From NCBI GenBank assembly GCA_963714875.1, contig CAVQQI010000011.1, positions 1,364,001-1,428,000 on the forward strand: a stretch of DNA of 64,000 nt, written 5' to 3'. The position numbers and the translations under genes are program-made. The notes beneath the pieces were generated by a model. The model was not told the origin of the DNA. It was given only the letters and a program-made list of their open reading frames with translations, and ran no database searches. Source of the DNA: JBAOHV01 sp963714875 (GTDB lineage Bacteria > Actinomycetota > Acidimicrobiia > Acidimicrobiales > Microtrichaceae). Shown in pieces: positions 9,572 to 18,873 of this stretch. Position 1 is the first letter of the stretch; each line of letters opens with the position of its first letter.

Positions 9572-10156
9572 TCACTGCGACTGGTTGAACCGCTGCATCG
9601 CGGCCTCGATCCCGTCCGCGGCGATCACCTCGACCGCGTCGGCCGCGAGCTCACAGGCGACGTCCAGCTCGGCGCGTTGCGCCGAGGGGACCTTGGACAG
9701 CACCCAGTCGGCGCCGCGTCCGGGCCCACCGGGCGGTCGACCCACGCCGATGCGGATCCGTGCGTAGTCCTGGGTGTGCAGGTGCGCGGTGATGGAGCGC
9801 AGACCGTTGTGACCGGCCAGACCTCCGCCCAGCTTCACCTTGATACGACCCGGCAGCAGGTCGAGCTCGTCGTGCAGCACCACCAGCTGGGCCCAGTCCT
9901 CCAGGCCGTAGCGACGCACGAGCGACGCCACCGCCCGGCCGGACTCGTTCATCCACGTCGTCGGGAACGCCCCGACGGCGCGGCAGGAGCCGATCCGCAG
10001 CTCAGCGGTCAGCGATGAGCTGCCACGATCGGGCCGCAGCCGTTCGCCACAGCGAGCAGCCAGCAGCTCCAGCGCATCGAGACCGACGTTGTGACGGGTG
10101 TTGGTGTAGCGGTCGCCGGGGTTGCCGAGGCCGATGACCAACAGGTCCCGACTCAC
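9572..10156 (-). CDS. pth: Peptidyl-tRNA hydrolase
   Basis: A 194-residue enzyme that releases tRNA from stalled peptidyl-tRNA in the cytoplasm. Diagnostic motifs are VIGLGNPGDRYTNTRHNVG with catalytic His22, the Asn in TTWMNESGRAV, VVLHDELDLLPG with the catalytic Asp, and GGGLAGHNGLRSI for tRNA binding. Length matches the family. The start ATG overlaps the stop of rplY by 4 bp (ATGA), so the two are translationally coupled. This rplY-pth pair is conserved in many Gram-positive bacteria. Confidence 0.95.
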   Translation of the reverse strand: MSRDLLVIGLGNPGDRYTNTRHNVGLDALELLAARCGERLRPDRGSSSLTAELRIGSCRAVGAFPTTWMNESGRAVASLVRRYGLEDWAQLVVLHDELDLLPGRIKVKLGGGLAGHNGLRSITAHLHTQDYARIRIGVGRPPGGPGRGADWVLSKVPSAQRAELDVACELAADAVEVIAADGIEAAMQRFNQSQ

Positions 10157-10770
10157 TCGGTGACAGCGTCCTCGTCGTCGGTCTCGTCCTCGTCGGCACG
10201 CGTCGTGACCGCGGCACGGGTCAGCTCGGCGGTCACGACCGCCTGCTGGGGCTTGGACAACGACACCGCGCCCTCGGGCATCTTCAGGTCCTTGACCAGG
10301 ATCGACCGGTCGAGGCGCATGTCGGAGATGTCCACCTCGATCGCGTTCGGGATCTGGTCCGGACGCACCCGCACCCGCACCGAGTTCAGCCGCTGCTCGG
10401 TCATGCCGCCCATGACGTTGACCTGCTTGGCCTCGCCGACCAGGGCGATGGGGATGCTGAGCTCGACCGGCTTGGTCTCGTCGACCTTCAGGAAGTCGAC
10501 GTGGGTGACGTCACGGCGCACCGGGTGGCGCTGGATCTCACGGACCAGGGTCAGGAAGGACTGCCCCTCGAACTCCAGGCGCACCAGCGCGTTGCGCCCT
10601 GCGTCGGTGTTGAGCGCATGGCGGAGGTCCGAACGACGGAAGGTGATGGTCTCTGCGGGCTGCCCCGCGCCGTAGACGACGCCGGGCACACGGCCCTCGG
10701 CGCGGAGACGGCGGGACGGACGGGTACCGGTGGTGCGGCCGGCCTCGGCGGTGAGCGTGACCTCGGACAT
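10153..10770 (-). CDS. rplY: 50S ribosomal protein L25 (Ctc form)
   Basis: A 205-residue protein of the long Ctc type: an N-terminal L25 5S-rRNA-binding beta-barrel (residues 1-95, TRPSRRLRAEGRVPGVVYGA) followed by the TL5/Ctc C-terminal domain (about 100-190). It ends in an acidic tail. The start ATG is preceded by CAGGAG at a good distance. A possible -10 TACACT at 10877-10882 would give a leader of about 100 nt. It lies between prs and pth as in B. subtilis (prs-ctc-spoVC). Confidence 0.93.
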   Translation of the reverse strand: MSEVTLTAEAGRTTGTRPSRRLRAEGRVPGVVYGAGQPAETITFRRSDLRHALNTDAGRNALVRLEFEGQSFLTLVREIQRHPVRRDVTHVDFLKVDETKPVELSIPIALVGEAKQVNVMGGMTEQRLNSVRVRVRPDQIPNAIEVDISDMRLDRSILVKDLKMPEGAVSLSKPQQAVVTAELTRAAVTTRADEDETDDEDAVTE

Positions 10771-10911
10771 GGAAGGACTCCTGGGGCTCCCGCCACATCG
10801 CGCCTCGTTGAGGTGGGCGGGGATCGTCGAACGAACGTCGTCCCGGGCGCGTCGAGCGCTTCCGGACCGAGGGGCGAGTGTATCGGCGTCGCTCCGAACG
10901 ACGCCAGACGC

Positions 10912-11895
10912 TCAGCTCTGGTTCTGCCCGTCGAAGATCTCCGAGACCGAGGACTCCTCGAACACCGCATCGATCGCGTCGGCGATGATCCCCGCCGCGG
11001 AGAGCACCTCGATCTTGTCGATCTGCTTCTCCTCGGGCAGGGGCAGCGTGTTGGTGATCACGACCTTCTCGATCGAGGAGTTCTTCAGACGATCGATGGC
11101 CGGCCCCGAGAACACCCCGTGGGTGGCGGCGCAGTACACGGCGCTGGCCCCACGCTCGCTCAGCTGCTCGGCCGCCGCGACGATCGTGCCCGCGGTGTCG
11201 ATCATGTCGTCGATGAGCACGCAGGTGCGGCCCTCGACCTCGCCGACGACCTCCTTCGCCTCGACCTGGTTCTTGGCGCCCTTGATCCGGCGCTTGTGCA
11301 CGATCGCCAGATCGGCGTGCAACTGGTTCGCGTAGCGCTCGGCCACCTTCACCCGGCCGGCGTCGGGCGAGACGACCACCAGATCGTCACCCAGGTTCTG
11401 GGCCATCCAGTCGACCAGGACCGGCATCGCCGTCAGGTGGTCGACGGGACCGTCGAAGAACCCCTGGATCTGCCCCGAGTGCAGATCCACCGACACGATG
11501 CGCTTGGCGCCCGCGACCTCGAACATGTTGGCGAGCAGCTTGGCGGTGATCGGCTCACGACCCTCGGCCTTGCGGTCCTGACGGCCGTAGCCGTAGAAGG
11601 GCGCCACCACCGTGATCCGCTTCGCCGAGGCCCGCTTGGCCGCATCGACCAGGATCATGTGCTCCATGATCGCGTCGTTGACCGACATCTCGGCGGTGCT
11701 GGAGTGGCTGCCGAAGATGAACAGGTCCGCGCCGCGGATCGACTCGCCGTACTTGCAGTGCAGCTCGCCGTTCGCGAACTCGGCGATCTGCACCGGTCCC
11801 AGTCCCTGGCCCAGGCGGTCGGCAACTTCTTCGGCCAGTTCCCGGTTCACCCGCCCCGACACGATCGTCAGTCGCTTCTTGGTGACCAGCTCCAC
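10912..11895 (-). CDS. prs: Ribose-phosphate pyrophosphokinase (PRPP synthase)
   Basis: A 327-residue enzyme making PRPP from ribose 5-phosphate and ATP. Visible motifs are FANGELHCKYGESIRGAD, the flexible-loop segment PFYGYGRQDRKAEGREPITAK, VDLHSGQIQGFF with the metal-binding DLHS, VVSPDAGRVKVAERYA and the PRPP-binding VLIDDMIDTAGTI. This is the class I (bacterial, Pi-activated) type. The start is GTG at 11895, preceded by GGGGAGG with 6 nt spacing. It lies 37 bp downstream of glmU, consistent with one operon supplying sugar-nucleotide and nucleotide precursors. Confidence 0.95.
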   Translation of the reverse strand: MELVTKKRLTIVSGRVNRELAEEVADRLGQGLGPVQIAEFANGELHCKYGESIRGADLFIFGSHSSTAEMSVNDAIMEHMILVDAAKRASAKRITVVAPFYGYGRQDRKAEGREPITAKLLANMFEVAGAKRIVSVDLHSGQIQGFFDGPVDHLTAMPVLVDWMAQNLGDDLVVVSPDAGRVKVAERYANQLHADLAIVHKRRIKGAKNQVEAKEVVGEVEGRTCVLIDDMIDTAGTIVAAAEQLSERGASAVYCAATHGVFSGPAIDRLKNSSIEKVVITNTLPLPEEKQIDKIEVLSAAGIIADAIDAVFEESSVSEIFDGQNQS

Positions 11896-11932
11896 CGTGT
11901 GCCTCCCCTGCAGGACTCGCCTGCGGTCGTTC

Positions 11933-13045
11933 TCAGAGCCTGGGCTCCGCAGTGTAGAACGGCCCCGTCACCGAGTCTGCCGGAACCTCGGCACCCGGTG
12001 CGAGCGAGGCGTACGGCCCGACCTGGCTGCGGTCACCGATCCTGGCGTTGCGACCGGTGGTCTGCTCCACGACGCAGTCGGACCCCACCTCCGAATCGAC
12101 CAACCGGGTGTTGGGCCCCAGCTCGGTCCCGTCGCCCACCACGGTGCTGCCCTGCAACATGACGCCGGGGAACAGGGTCACGTCGCGTCCGACCCGGACG
12201 GTGGTGTCGACGTAGACGGTGCTCGGGTCGACCATGGTGACCCCGGACCGCAGCAGCGCCTCGTTGGTCCGCCGACGCAGCTCGCGCTCCGCGGCCGCCA
12301 GCTGCAGCCGGTCGTTGATGCCCTGGGTCTCGGCGGGGTCCGCCACCGCGACGGCCTCGACGGGGTGCCCGGCGGCTGCGAGCACCTCGACCACGTCGGT
12401 CAGGTAGTACTCGCCCTGGCTGTTGTCGGGTTCGATCCGACGGAGCGCCGGAGCCAGCAGGCTTCGCCGGAAGCAGTAGATCGACGTGTTCACCTCGTCG
12501 ATCTCGAGCTCCTCCGGTGTGCCGTCGCGCTGCTCCACGATGCGCACCACGCGGTCGTCGCGGCCACGCAGCACCCGCCCGTAGCCGGTCGGGTCCGCCA
12601 TGACCGCCGTCAGCACCGTGGCCGCGGCGCCGCTGCTGCGGTGGTGCTCCACCAGCGTCGCGATGGTCGCGGGCAGCAGCAGCGGGGCGTCGCCGATGAG
12701 CACCAGGACATCGCCCTCGTCGTCCTCGTCGGGGAGGCCGACCAGTCCGACGAGCGTCGCGTCGCCGGTACCACGCTGCACCCGCTGCTCGACGAAGTCG
12801 ACCGGCACGTCGTGGGCGTGCTCCTGCATCTTCTTGGTGACCCACTCGCCCTTGTGGCCGACCACGATGGCGACCCGGTCGACCTGCACGTCCGCCAGCG
12901 ACTCGACGACGTAGGTGAGCATCGGTCTGCCGCACAGCCGGTGCAACGGCTTGGGCCGCTCGGACCGCATGCGGCTGCCCTCGCCGGCGGCGAGCACCAC
13001 CGCGGACAGGTGGGACTCGGCGCTGTTGTTGTCGTGGATCCCCAT
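11933..13045 (-). CDS. glmU: UDP-GlcNAc pyrophosphorylase, GlmU with truncated acetyltransferase domain
   Basis: About 370 residues against 450-480 for a full GlmU. The N-terminal uridylyltransferase is complete: LSAVVLAAGEGSRMRS, KPLHRLCGRPMLTYV, QRGTGDATLVGLVG, VLIGDAPLL and EYYLTDVVEVLAAAGH. Only three or so left-handed beta-helix turns follow (ARIGDRSQVGPYASLAPGAEV), and the protein stops before the acetyl-CoA-binding and catalytic His region. The segment that is FARLRPGAEL in E. coli reads YASLAPGAEV, so both Arg residues are lost. It should make UDP-GlcNAc from GlcNAc-1-P but not acetylate GlcN-1-P. ATG at 13045 shares its A with the tRNA-Gln CCA end; a GTG at the VVLAAG motif is an alternative start. 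Confidence 0.85.
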   Translation of the reverse strand: MGIHDNNSAESHLSAVVLAAGEGSRMRSERPKPLHRLCGRPMLTYVVESLADVQVDRVAIVVGHKGEWVTKKMQEHAHDVPVDFVEQRVQRGTGDATLVGLVGLPDEDDEGDVLVLIGDAPLLLPATIATLVEHHRSSGAAATVLTAVMADPTGYGRVLRGRDDRVVRIVEQRDGTPEELEIDEVNTSIYCFRRSLLAPALRRIEPDNSQGEYYLTDVVEVLAAAGHPVEAVAVADPAETQGINDRLQLAAAERELRRRTNEALLRSGVTMVDPSTVYVDTTVRVGRDVTLFPGVMLQGSTVVGDGTELGPNTRLVDSEVGSDCVVEQTTGRNARIGDRSQVGPYASLAPGAEVPADSVTGPFYTAEPRL

Positions 13046-13120
13046 GGCTCGCGGGGCAGGATTCGAACCTGCACTCTCCTGATCCAAAGTCAGGCGTTCT
13101 GCCAATTGAACTACCCGCGA
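13045..13120 (-). tRNA. tRNA-Gln (anticodon TTG)
   Basis: A 76-nt cloverleaf including an encoded CCA. Acceptor arms are TCGCGGG (5') and CCCGCGA (3'). The anticodon stem CCTGA/TCAGG encloses the loop CTTTGGA with anticodon TTG. The T-arm contains GGTTCGAATCC. It reads CAA and probably CAG codons. The last A of the CCA is the first base of the glmU ATG. Confidence 0.97.
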
Positions 13121-13157
13121 TCGACTGACCTGCAACGGTACCCCGAGGTCGGGTGGA

Positions 13158-14321
13158 TCAGGAGGCGAAGACCCCCGCAAGGCGGTCACCGACCGCCGCC
13201 CAGCTGTAGCGCTCGGTGACCATGGAACGTCCGGCGAGCGACAACCGTCGGTGGAGCGCAGGATCATCGAGCAGCGCCAGCGCATGTGCGGCCAGTTCCT
13301 GCGGCGTCGTTCCGATCAGGATCTGCTCACCGGGCACCGCACCGATCGCACGGTTCACCAGCTCGGTCGTGATGCAGGGAACGCCCATCGACATCGCCTC
13401 GAGGATCTTGTTCTGCTGACCGGCGCCGATCGCCAGCGGGGCGACCATGATCCGACCGCGGGCGTAGCCCGAGCGGATGTCGTCCACCCATCCGCTCACC
13501 TCGACGCCGTCGCCGGCCAGGCGTTGCACCGAGCGCGCCGGACGCGCTCCGGCGAGCAGCACGCTGGCACCGGGTCGGTGTTCGCGCACCAGCGGCAGGA
13601 TCCTGGTGACCAGGGTCTCGGCAGCGTCGACGTTCGGCGGGTAGCCCATGTTGCCGACGAAGCTGATGTCGCACATGTCGGCGGGTGGGTCCGTGGGGGC
13701 GAAGAACTCGGTGTCGACACCGTTGGCGATCACCTCGACGAGCTCCGCGCCCGGGAACCCGAGCAGATCGCGGTCCTGCTCGGAGATGATCACCTGGTGA
13801 TCGAACCACGCCTGTGCCCGTTGCTCGTAGCGCGAGATGCGGCGGGCCTCGAGGCGCAGCAACGGTGCGAGCCACCACGCCGAGGTGTCGGCCTGACGGC
13901 GCGCAGCGGCGCTGAACGCATCCTGGTAGTCGAGGGTGGCGGGGACCGGCAGATCTCGGCCGTAGGGCGCAGTGCGGATCAACTGGCAGTACACGTGGTC
14001 CGGCCGCTCGGAGGCCACCAGGCGTCGCACCTGCTCCTCGGCCGACCTGGATCGGAAGTAGCCGACCTGCAACGGCTCGCCGGTCAGCACCGCCCGCGCC
14101 AGCGACCCGGCCATCGTGATCCGGGAACGGGTGATCACGTGCACGCTGCTGCAGAACTCCTGCAGCCGCGCCAGATCACCGGCGGGCACCGGGGACTCGG
14201 CCAGGGCCACCAACACGATCTCGTGGTGCTGTGCCAGGGCCCGCAGCTGGTGGAAGGCGCGGAGCTTGTCGCCCTTCTCGAGCGGGTAGGGGAATCTGGG
14301 GGTGACGGCGAGCAGCTTCAC
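13158..14321 (-). CDS. Glycosyltransferase family 4-like (GT-B) protein
   Basis: A 387-residue cytoplasmic or membrane-associated transferase. The N-terminal Rossmann half starts LLAVTPRFPYPLEKGDKLRAFHQLRAL, typical of sugar transferases in exopolysaccharide loci (the Stp1 type). The C-terminal half has VIANGVDTEFF, SFVGNMGYPPNVDA, a GWVDDIRSGYARG segment and MVAPLAIGAGQQNKILEAMSMGVPCITT, where the Glu binds the nucleotide sugar. Donor and acceptor cannot be told. Start is GTG at 14321; a TAGAGT box lies 39 nt upstream. It is downstream of the WbaP-like gene and should extend the lipid-linked repeat unit that gene begins. Confidence 0.88.
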   Translation of the reverse strand: MKLLAVTPRFPYPLEKGDKLRAFHQLRALAQHHEIVLVALAESPVPAGDLARLQEFCSSVHVITRSRITMAGSLARAVLTGEPLQVGYFRSRSAEEQVRRLVASERPDHVYCQLIRTAPYGRDLPVPATLDYQDAFSAAARRQADTSAWWLAPLLRLEARRISRYEQRAQAWFDHQVIISEQDRDLLGFPGAELVEVIANGVDTEFFAPTDPPADMCDISFVGNMGYPPNVDAAETLVTRILPLVREHRPGASVLLAGARPARSVQRLAGDGVEVSGWVDDIRSGYARGRIMVAPLAIGAGQQNKILEAMSMGVPCITTELVNRAIGAVPGEQILIGTTPQELAAHALALLDDPALHRRLSLAGRSMVTERYSWAAVGDRLAGVFAS

Positions 14322-14360
14322 GTGGGATCCGGGTTCGCCACCGAGTGCGGCGGCGGGCGG

Positions 14361-14366
14361 ACTCTA
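14361..14366 (-). promoter_or_regulatory. Possible -10 box TAGAGT of the 14321 glycosyltransferase
   Basis: TAGAGT on the minus strand, 39 nt before the GTG start, giving a leader of about 32 nt. Confidence 0.3.
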
Positions 14367-14442
14367 GTCAGCTCGACCGGGCGGTCACCGGGACCCGCAG
14401 TCCACGGGCCGCTCACCCACCGGCACCGGAGGTCGAGCTGGG

Positions 14443-16008
14443 TCAGCGCCGCTTGCCGAGCAACGTCGGGATGGTGCGCAGGCCGATGACCAGGTCACGC
14501 CACAGCGACCAGTTCTCGATGTAGCGGTTGTCGAGCCGGACCCGGGTCTCGATGCTGGTGTCACCCCAGTAGCCGTTCACCTGCGCCCAACCCGTCATGC
14601 CGACGGGCACACGGTGGCGGAAGTGGTAGCCGTCGATCTCCTCGCCGAACTGCTCCACGAAGTGCGGGCGCTCGGGGCGGGGGCCGACGAGGGACATCTC
14701 GCCGCGCAGCACGTTCAGGAGCTGCGGGAGCTCGTCCAGGTGCGTCGGTCGGAGGAATCGCCCCACCCGGGTGACGCGATCGTCCTCCTGCACCGACCAC
14801 TGCGTGGCCGAGTCCTCGTTGACCCGCATGGTGCGGAACTTGAGGATCTCGAAGGGACGTCCGCCGACGCCGATGCGGACCTGGCGGAAGAACACCGGCC
14901 CGGCGCTGGTCAGCTTCACCGCGATCGCACATCCCACCAGGATCGGCGAGGTGAGGATGATCAGCAGCGCGGAGGTGACCAGATCGAGTGCCCGCTTGGC
15001 CGGCCACAGGCTGGCCGTGGCACCTGGACGGCGCACGGGGACCAGGGGCAGCCCCGACACCTCGTGCCCGACGTCTTCGGCAGAGACGCCGAGCTCGAAC
15101 AGTCGGGGGACTGCGTAGAACTGCACCGGCTGGTCGTGACAGCGACGCACGATGCCGACCAGTTCGGGATCATCCGCCGCGCCGAAGGCCAGGATGACGT
15201 GGCCGACGTTGGTGAGCCGCAGGATCTCCGGCAGGTGCTCGGGGCGTCCCACCACCGGCAGCGGGGCGACGTCTTCGAACCGGTCCACGAAGCCACACGG
15301 CACGAGTCCGAACTCGGGGTTGTCCTCGAGCGCCCTCGCGACGTCGATCCCGACCGGGCCGGTGCCGATGATGAGGGTGTCCTCCAGGTCGTAGCCACGT
15401 GCACGCGCGACCCCGACGAGTCGGAAGGTGATCAGACGTCCGATCAGGATCAGCGGAATGGTCGCCGCCACGATCTGCGCGATGGCGAACACGCTGATCG
15501 TGGGATCGAAGCTGCGGAAGCCGTCCATCCGGAACAGCGCGGCGAGTGCGGCGGCAAGGATGAGCGTCACCACGGGGGCGAGACCGACACGACCGATGAC
15601 GCTGAGCAGTCCTTCGCTGGGCACCACCACCAGCCGGCCACGGCGAGCGGTCGGCCACAGCAGCGCCATGCCGACCACCGAGAACAGCACGATGACCGAG
15701 CCCCTGATGCCCGAGTTCAGCACCACGTTGGCGGCGAGCAGCGGGGCCGCCAGCGCCAGACCGTCGAGCAGATGGCCCAGCATGCGCAGGACACGGCCGA
15801 CCGCGTGGCGTTCCTGTTGGGAGACGGTTCGCTTGGGCTCACGGATCAGCACAGGTCCGTCGTCGCCGGAACGAAGATCGATGAGCATGGGGGCCGCGGA
15901 CACGCCGCGGGCCGGTGCCGCCAGCCGGGCATCGCGGGCGTGACCCGATTGCACGTTCACCGCCCGCCCTCCCACGGAGAGCTCCTCTGCCTCTGAATAC
16001 CTCAGCAT
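14443..16008 (-). CDS. Undecaprenyl-phosphate sugar phosphotransferase (WbaP/WcaJ-like polyprenyl glycosylphosphotransferase)
   Basis: A 521-residue membrane enzyme that starts polysaccharide repeat-unit assembly by moving a hexose-1-phosphate from a UDP-sugar to undecaprenyl phosphate. Residues about 75-215 contain four to five membrane helices, followed by a nucleotide-binding-like domain (DTLIIGTGPVGIDVARAL, PVVGRPEHLPEIL). The C-terminal catalytic domain (about 330-521) has KRALDLVTSALLIILTSPIL, FRQVRIGVGGRPFEILKFRTM, HLDELPQLLNVLRGEMSLVG followed by PRPERP, and a final DNRYIENWSLWRDL. These are the conserved bacterial sugar transferase motifs. It heads the minus-strand polysaccharide genes; the 247 bp upstream hold no gene. 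Confidence 0.93.
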   Translation of the reverse strand: MLRYSEAEELSVGGRAVNVQSGHARDARLAAPARGVSAAPMLIDLRSGDDGPVLIREPKRTVSQQERHAVGRVLRMLGHLLDGLALAAPLLAANVVLNSGIRGSVIVLFSVVGMALLWPTARRGRLVVVPSEGLLSVIGRVGLAPVVTLILAAALAALFRMDGFRSFDPTISVFAIAQIVAATIPLILIGRLITFRLVGVARARGYDLEDTLIIGTGPVGIDVARALEDNPEFGLVPCGFVDRFEDVAPLPVVGRPEHLPEILRLTNVGHVILAFGAADDPELVGIVRRCHDQPVQFYAVPRLFELGVSAEDVGHEVSGLPLVPVRRPGATASLWPAKRALDLVTSALLIILTSPILVGCAIAVKLTSAGPVFFRQVRIGVGGRPFEILKFRTMRVNEDSATQWSVQEDDRVTRVGRFLRPTHLDELPQLLNVLRGEMSLVGPRPERPHFVEQFGEEIDGYHFRHRVPVGMTGWAQVNGYWGDTSIETRVRLDNRYIENWSLWRDLVIGLRTIPTLLGKRR

Positions 16009-16255
16009 TGCGCCCCAGTTCCTTCAGCACGGCCACCATCAGCGACCGACTCCGCCGTCCCGCACGCCAGCCGATCCCCTCTCGGCCCCGCCGTGCGCAC
16101 CACCTAGTAAACGTGTGACCGTCGCCACCGTCAAGGCTTCTGTGACGAACTACCCACCGCTGCGCGTGGGCACTACTGCCCGCCCGGCAACATGAACCTG
16201 GTTCGTTCCGCGCGGCGCTGTTGCCCGCAGGTGTGCGGTCGGCCACACTCGCCCG

Positions 16256-17321
16256 ATGGCCGATCCCGAGGTGCTCACCGAGGTGCTCACCGACCTCGGC
16301 CCCCGTCGCCGGGAGTGGGACGCGCTGGTTGCCACGCAGCCGCGACCGAGCCCGTTCCTGCGCAGCTGGTGGATCGACCACGTCGCCGAGGGCGACCTTC
16401 GGATCATCACGTGCTCATCGGCGGGTCGGCTCGTGGGCGGCGCGGCGTTCCAGGTGGATCAGGTGGGCGGCGGACCTGCATCGATCGAACGGGTGCGGTG
16501 CGTCGGGCAGGGAGTGCTCGGTCCCGACCACCTCGATCTGATCGCATCGCCGGATCATCACCTGCAGGTGGCGCGCAGCGTGGTGGGCTGGCTGCGACGG
16601 CGCGGCAACCGCGTGATCGACCTGGACGGGCTGTCGGCCCGGGGAACCCTGGCTGCGGCGCTCGCGCCGTACGAGGTCGACCGGGTACGCGCCCCGTACG
16701 CGACTCTCCGCGGCGGGGCGCTGGACTACCTGGCGGGGCGACCCGGCAAGGTCCGCAGCACCATCAAGCGGACCTCGAAGCGGTTCGACCGCGACGGGGT
16801 CAGCTTCGTCACGGTGTCGGCGACCGACATCGACGCGGCGCTCGACGACCTGGCGCGGCTCCACGAGTCCCGCTGGGAGGACAGCTCGGTCTTCCTCCGC
16901 GGGTGGGAGCGGTTCCGCGACGCAGCGCTGGCCGGCGCCGCCAGCGGCGATGTCGTCGTGCACCAACTCCGCGACGTCGACGGCGGCGCGGTGGCCGTCG
17001 AGCTCGACCTGGTCCTGGACCGCACCGGTCGCGTTCTACCAGGCGGGCCGCCGCACCGAGCGGGAGTGGCGGGGTTGCGGCTCGGTGCTGCGCGCCCGGA
17101 TCATCGAGGCCGTCGCCGCACAGGGAGCCACCGAGTACGACCTGCTGCGCGGCGACGAGAGCTACAAGACCGAGTGGGCGACCGACCACAGGGAGCTGGT
17201 GCGATGCGTGATGGGCGTGGGCCTCGGCAGGGCCGCGGTCAGGCTCCGAGCTGTGCGCGACGCCCGAGCGGCACGTGCCGCAGGCGACGAGGAGTCCGCC
17301 GCGGGCGACCTCAGCCCCTGA
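16256..17321 (+). CDS. GNAT-fold (BioF2/CelD-like) acetyltransferase, with a +1 frameshift near 17028
   Basis: Corrected length is about 354 residues. The start MADPEVLTEVLTDL, then PFLRSWWIDH, RSTIKRTSKRFDRDG, LHESRWEDSSVFL and VAFYQAGRRTEREWRGCG followed by LRGDESYKTEWATDHREL, is the layout of the CelD/BcsL (BioF2-like) acetyltransferases found in exopolysaccharide clusters. The frame breaks after VELDLVLDRT. Removing one G at 17027-17028 joins it to VAFYQAGRR, so a one-base insertion is the simplest explanation. The only plus-strand gene in this locus, it converges on the Wzx gene and overlaps its end by 11 bp. It probably acylates a sugar of the repeat unit; this is inference from context. 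Confidence 0.8.
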
Positions 17322-18870
17322 GCTTGGCGACCAGGTCCAGCGCCTCGGCCCGAGCCGATGCACTGATGCCCAGGCCGATCAGCCCACCGAGGGCCCCGCC
17401 GAGCACGATGAGCAGCAACGACAGCGGTCCACCGTCGGTCATCAGTCGGACCGGCAGACCGACCGCGACCACACACGTGGCGATGATGGCCCCCGGGACG
17501 AGCGACGCGACCACCTGTGCGAGCTGGGCGTCCACGATCCGGTTCACGATGAGCTGGCGGATGACGGTGAACACGCCTGCGACCACCAGGTGGACGATCG
17601 CCACCCAGACGACGCCCCGGGGGGCGACGAACCACATGGCGGTGAGCATCACCGGGACCATGACCGCGTTGATCCGCACCATCACGCCGGGGCGGCCGAG
17701 CGCGAAGAGGAGATCGCCGGTGGCGAACCCCAGGCCGGCGAAGCAGCCCGCCAGCGCGAGCACCTGCATGGTCTGGGTCGCCACCTCGGCGGTCTCGCCC
17801 TCGAGTCCGTACATGATGGCGATCGAGTCACGTGCGACCAGGGCCAGGCCGACGCCCACGGGCAGCGAGAAGAGCGCGACCAGCCGCAGTGCCTTGTACA
17901 GGGCCTCGCGCATCGGCATCGTGCCCTCGGAGCGGATGCGCGAGTACATGGGGAACAGCACCGCCGACATCGCATTGAGCTGGGCTCCCATGACGAACTC
18001 GGGCAGGCGGAACGCCTGGTAGTACTGCGGGTACTGGTCGGGGCGACGGTTGCCGACCACGACGTAGTCACCGTTGAGCGACAACACGCCGAGCAGGCGG
18101 GACCCCGCCATTCGCCATGCGTAGGCGAAGAGCTGCTTGGCGATGGTCAGGTCCCAGGCCAGCGTCGGCCGGAACCGCATGAAGAACCAGGTCATGGCGA
18201 ACCAGACGAAGTAGGCGCCCAGCAGGCCGATCATGACCGCCCACGCCCCGAACCCGGCCAGCGCCAGGCCGACGGTGAGACCGAACCTCGTCAGGTCGCG
18301 CGCCACCTCGACCACGGCACGGCGCCGGAAGTCCATCGATCGCACGAACAGCGACCACGGGATCGCGGTGCAGCCCGAGAGCACCACCACCACCGCCAAG
18401 CAGCGCAGGACGTTCACGTAGTCGGGGATCTTGAAGTAGCCGGCGATGACCGGCGCGCCGAGGAACGCGACCGAGGACAGCACCACCGTGATGCCCAGTG
18501 TCGCGGTGAACGCGACCTGCACCCGCTCGGTGATGCCGGTCTCCTGCTCGTAGACCAGCGCCGCGCCCATGCCCATGTCGAGCGCGTTGTCGAAGTAGTA
18601 GGTCACCACCATCAGCGTGACCATCACCGCGTACTCGGTCGTGGTCAGGACCCGGGCGAGGAGCGCGGCCAGCACCAGTGCCGAGGCGTACCGGGTGAAC
18701 ACCCCGACGTTCGCCCAGAGGAAGCCGCGGGATGCCGCGGTGCCGACCGATTCCTGCGCGGCCGGCGCTGCCTCGGCAGGTGTTGCGCCGGCGGATCTGC
18801 CGTCGACCGGCCCGACTCCTGCCGCGGCGGAGCCGTCGTCCTCCGGGGGACCCTCGCCCGTTCGGGCCAT
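17311..18870 (-). CDS. Wzx-like lipid-linked oligosaccharide flippase (MOP superfamily)
   Basis: A 519-residue membrane protein with about 12-14 predicted helices after a 40-residue Ala/Gly/Pro-rich cytoplasmic tail. The first helix block (RGFLWANVGVFTRYASALVL followed by AALLARVLTTTEYAVM) is the usual start of polysaccharide_synt flippases. The segment QYYQAFRLPEFVMGAQLNAM followed by SAVLFPMYSRI is the typical second-half motif. Role: flips the undecaprenyl-linked repeat unit across the membrane for polymerisation. It is 3 bp downstream of the Wzz-like gene, so cotranscribed with it. Confidence 0.88.
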   Translation of the reverse strand: MARTGEGPPEDDGSAAAGVGPVDGRSAGATPAEAAPAAQESVGTAASRGFLWANVGVFTRYASALVLAALLARVLTTTEYAVMVTLMVVTYYFDNALDMGMGAALVYEQETGITERVQVAFTATLGITVVLSSVAFLGAPVIAGYFKIPDYVNVLRCLAVVVVLSGCTAIPWSLFVRSMDFRRRAVVEVARDLTRFGLTVGLALAGFGAWAVMIGLLGAYFVWFAMTWFFMRFRPTLAWDLTIAKQLFAYAWRMAGSRLLGVLSLNGDYVVVGNRRPDQYPQYYQAFRLPEFVMGAQLNAMSAVLFPMYSRIRSEGTMPMREALYKALRLVALFSLPVGVGLALVARDSIAIMYGLEGETAEVATQTMQVLALAGCFAGLGFATGDLLFALGRPGVMVRINAVMVPVMLTAMWFVAPRGVVWVAIVHLVVAGVFTVIRQLIVNRIVDAQLAQVVASLVPGAIIATCVVAVGLPVRLMTDGGPLSLLLIVLGGALGGLIGLGISASARAEALDLVAKLRG

Positions 18871-18873
18871 CGA

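Noticed and set aside
16009..16255. Promoter between the WbaP-like gene and the acetyltransferase
   Set aside because: TA-rich CCTAGTAAACG is suggestive but no hexamer fits TANNNT at a sensible distance from either start.
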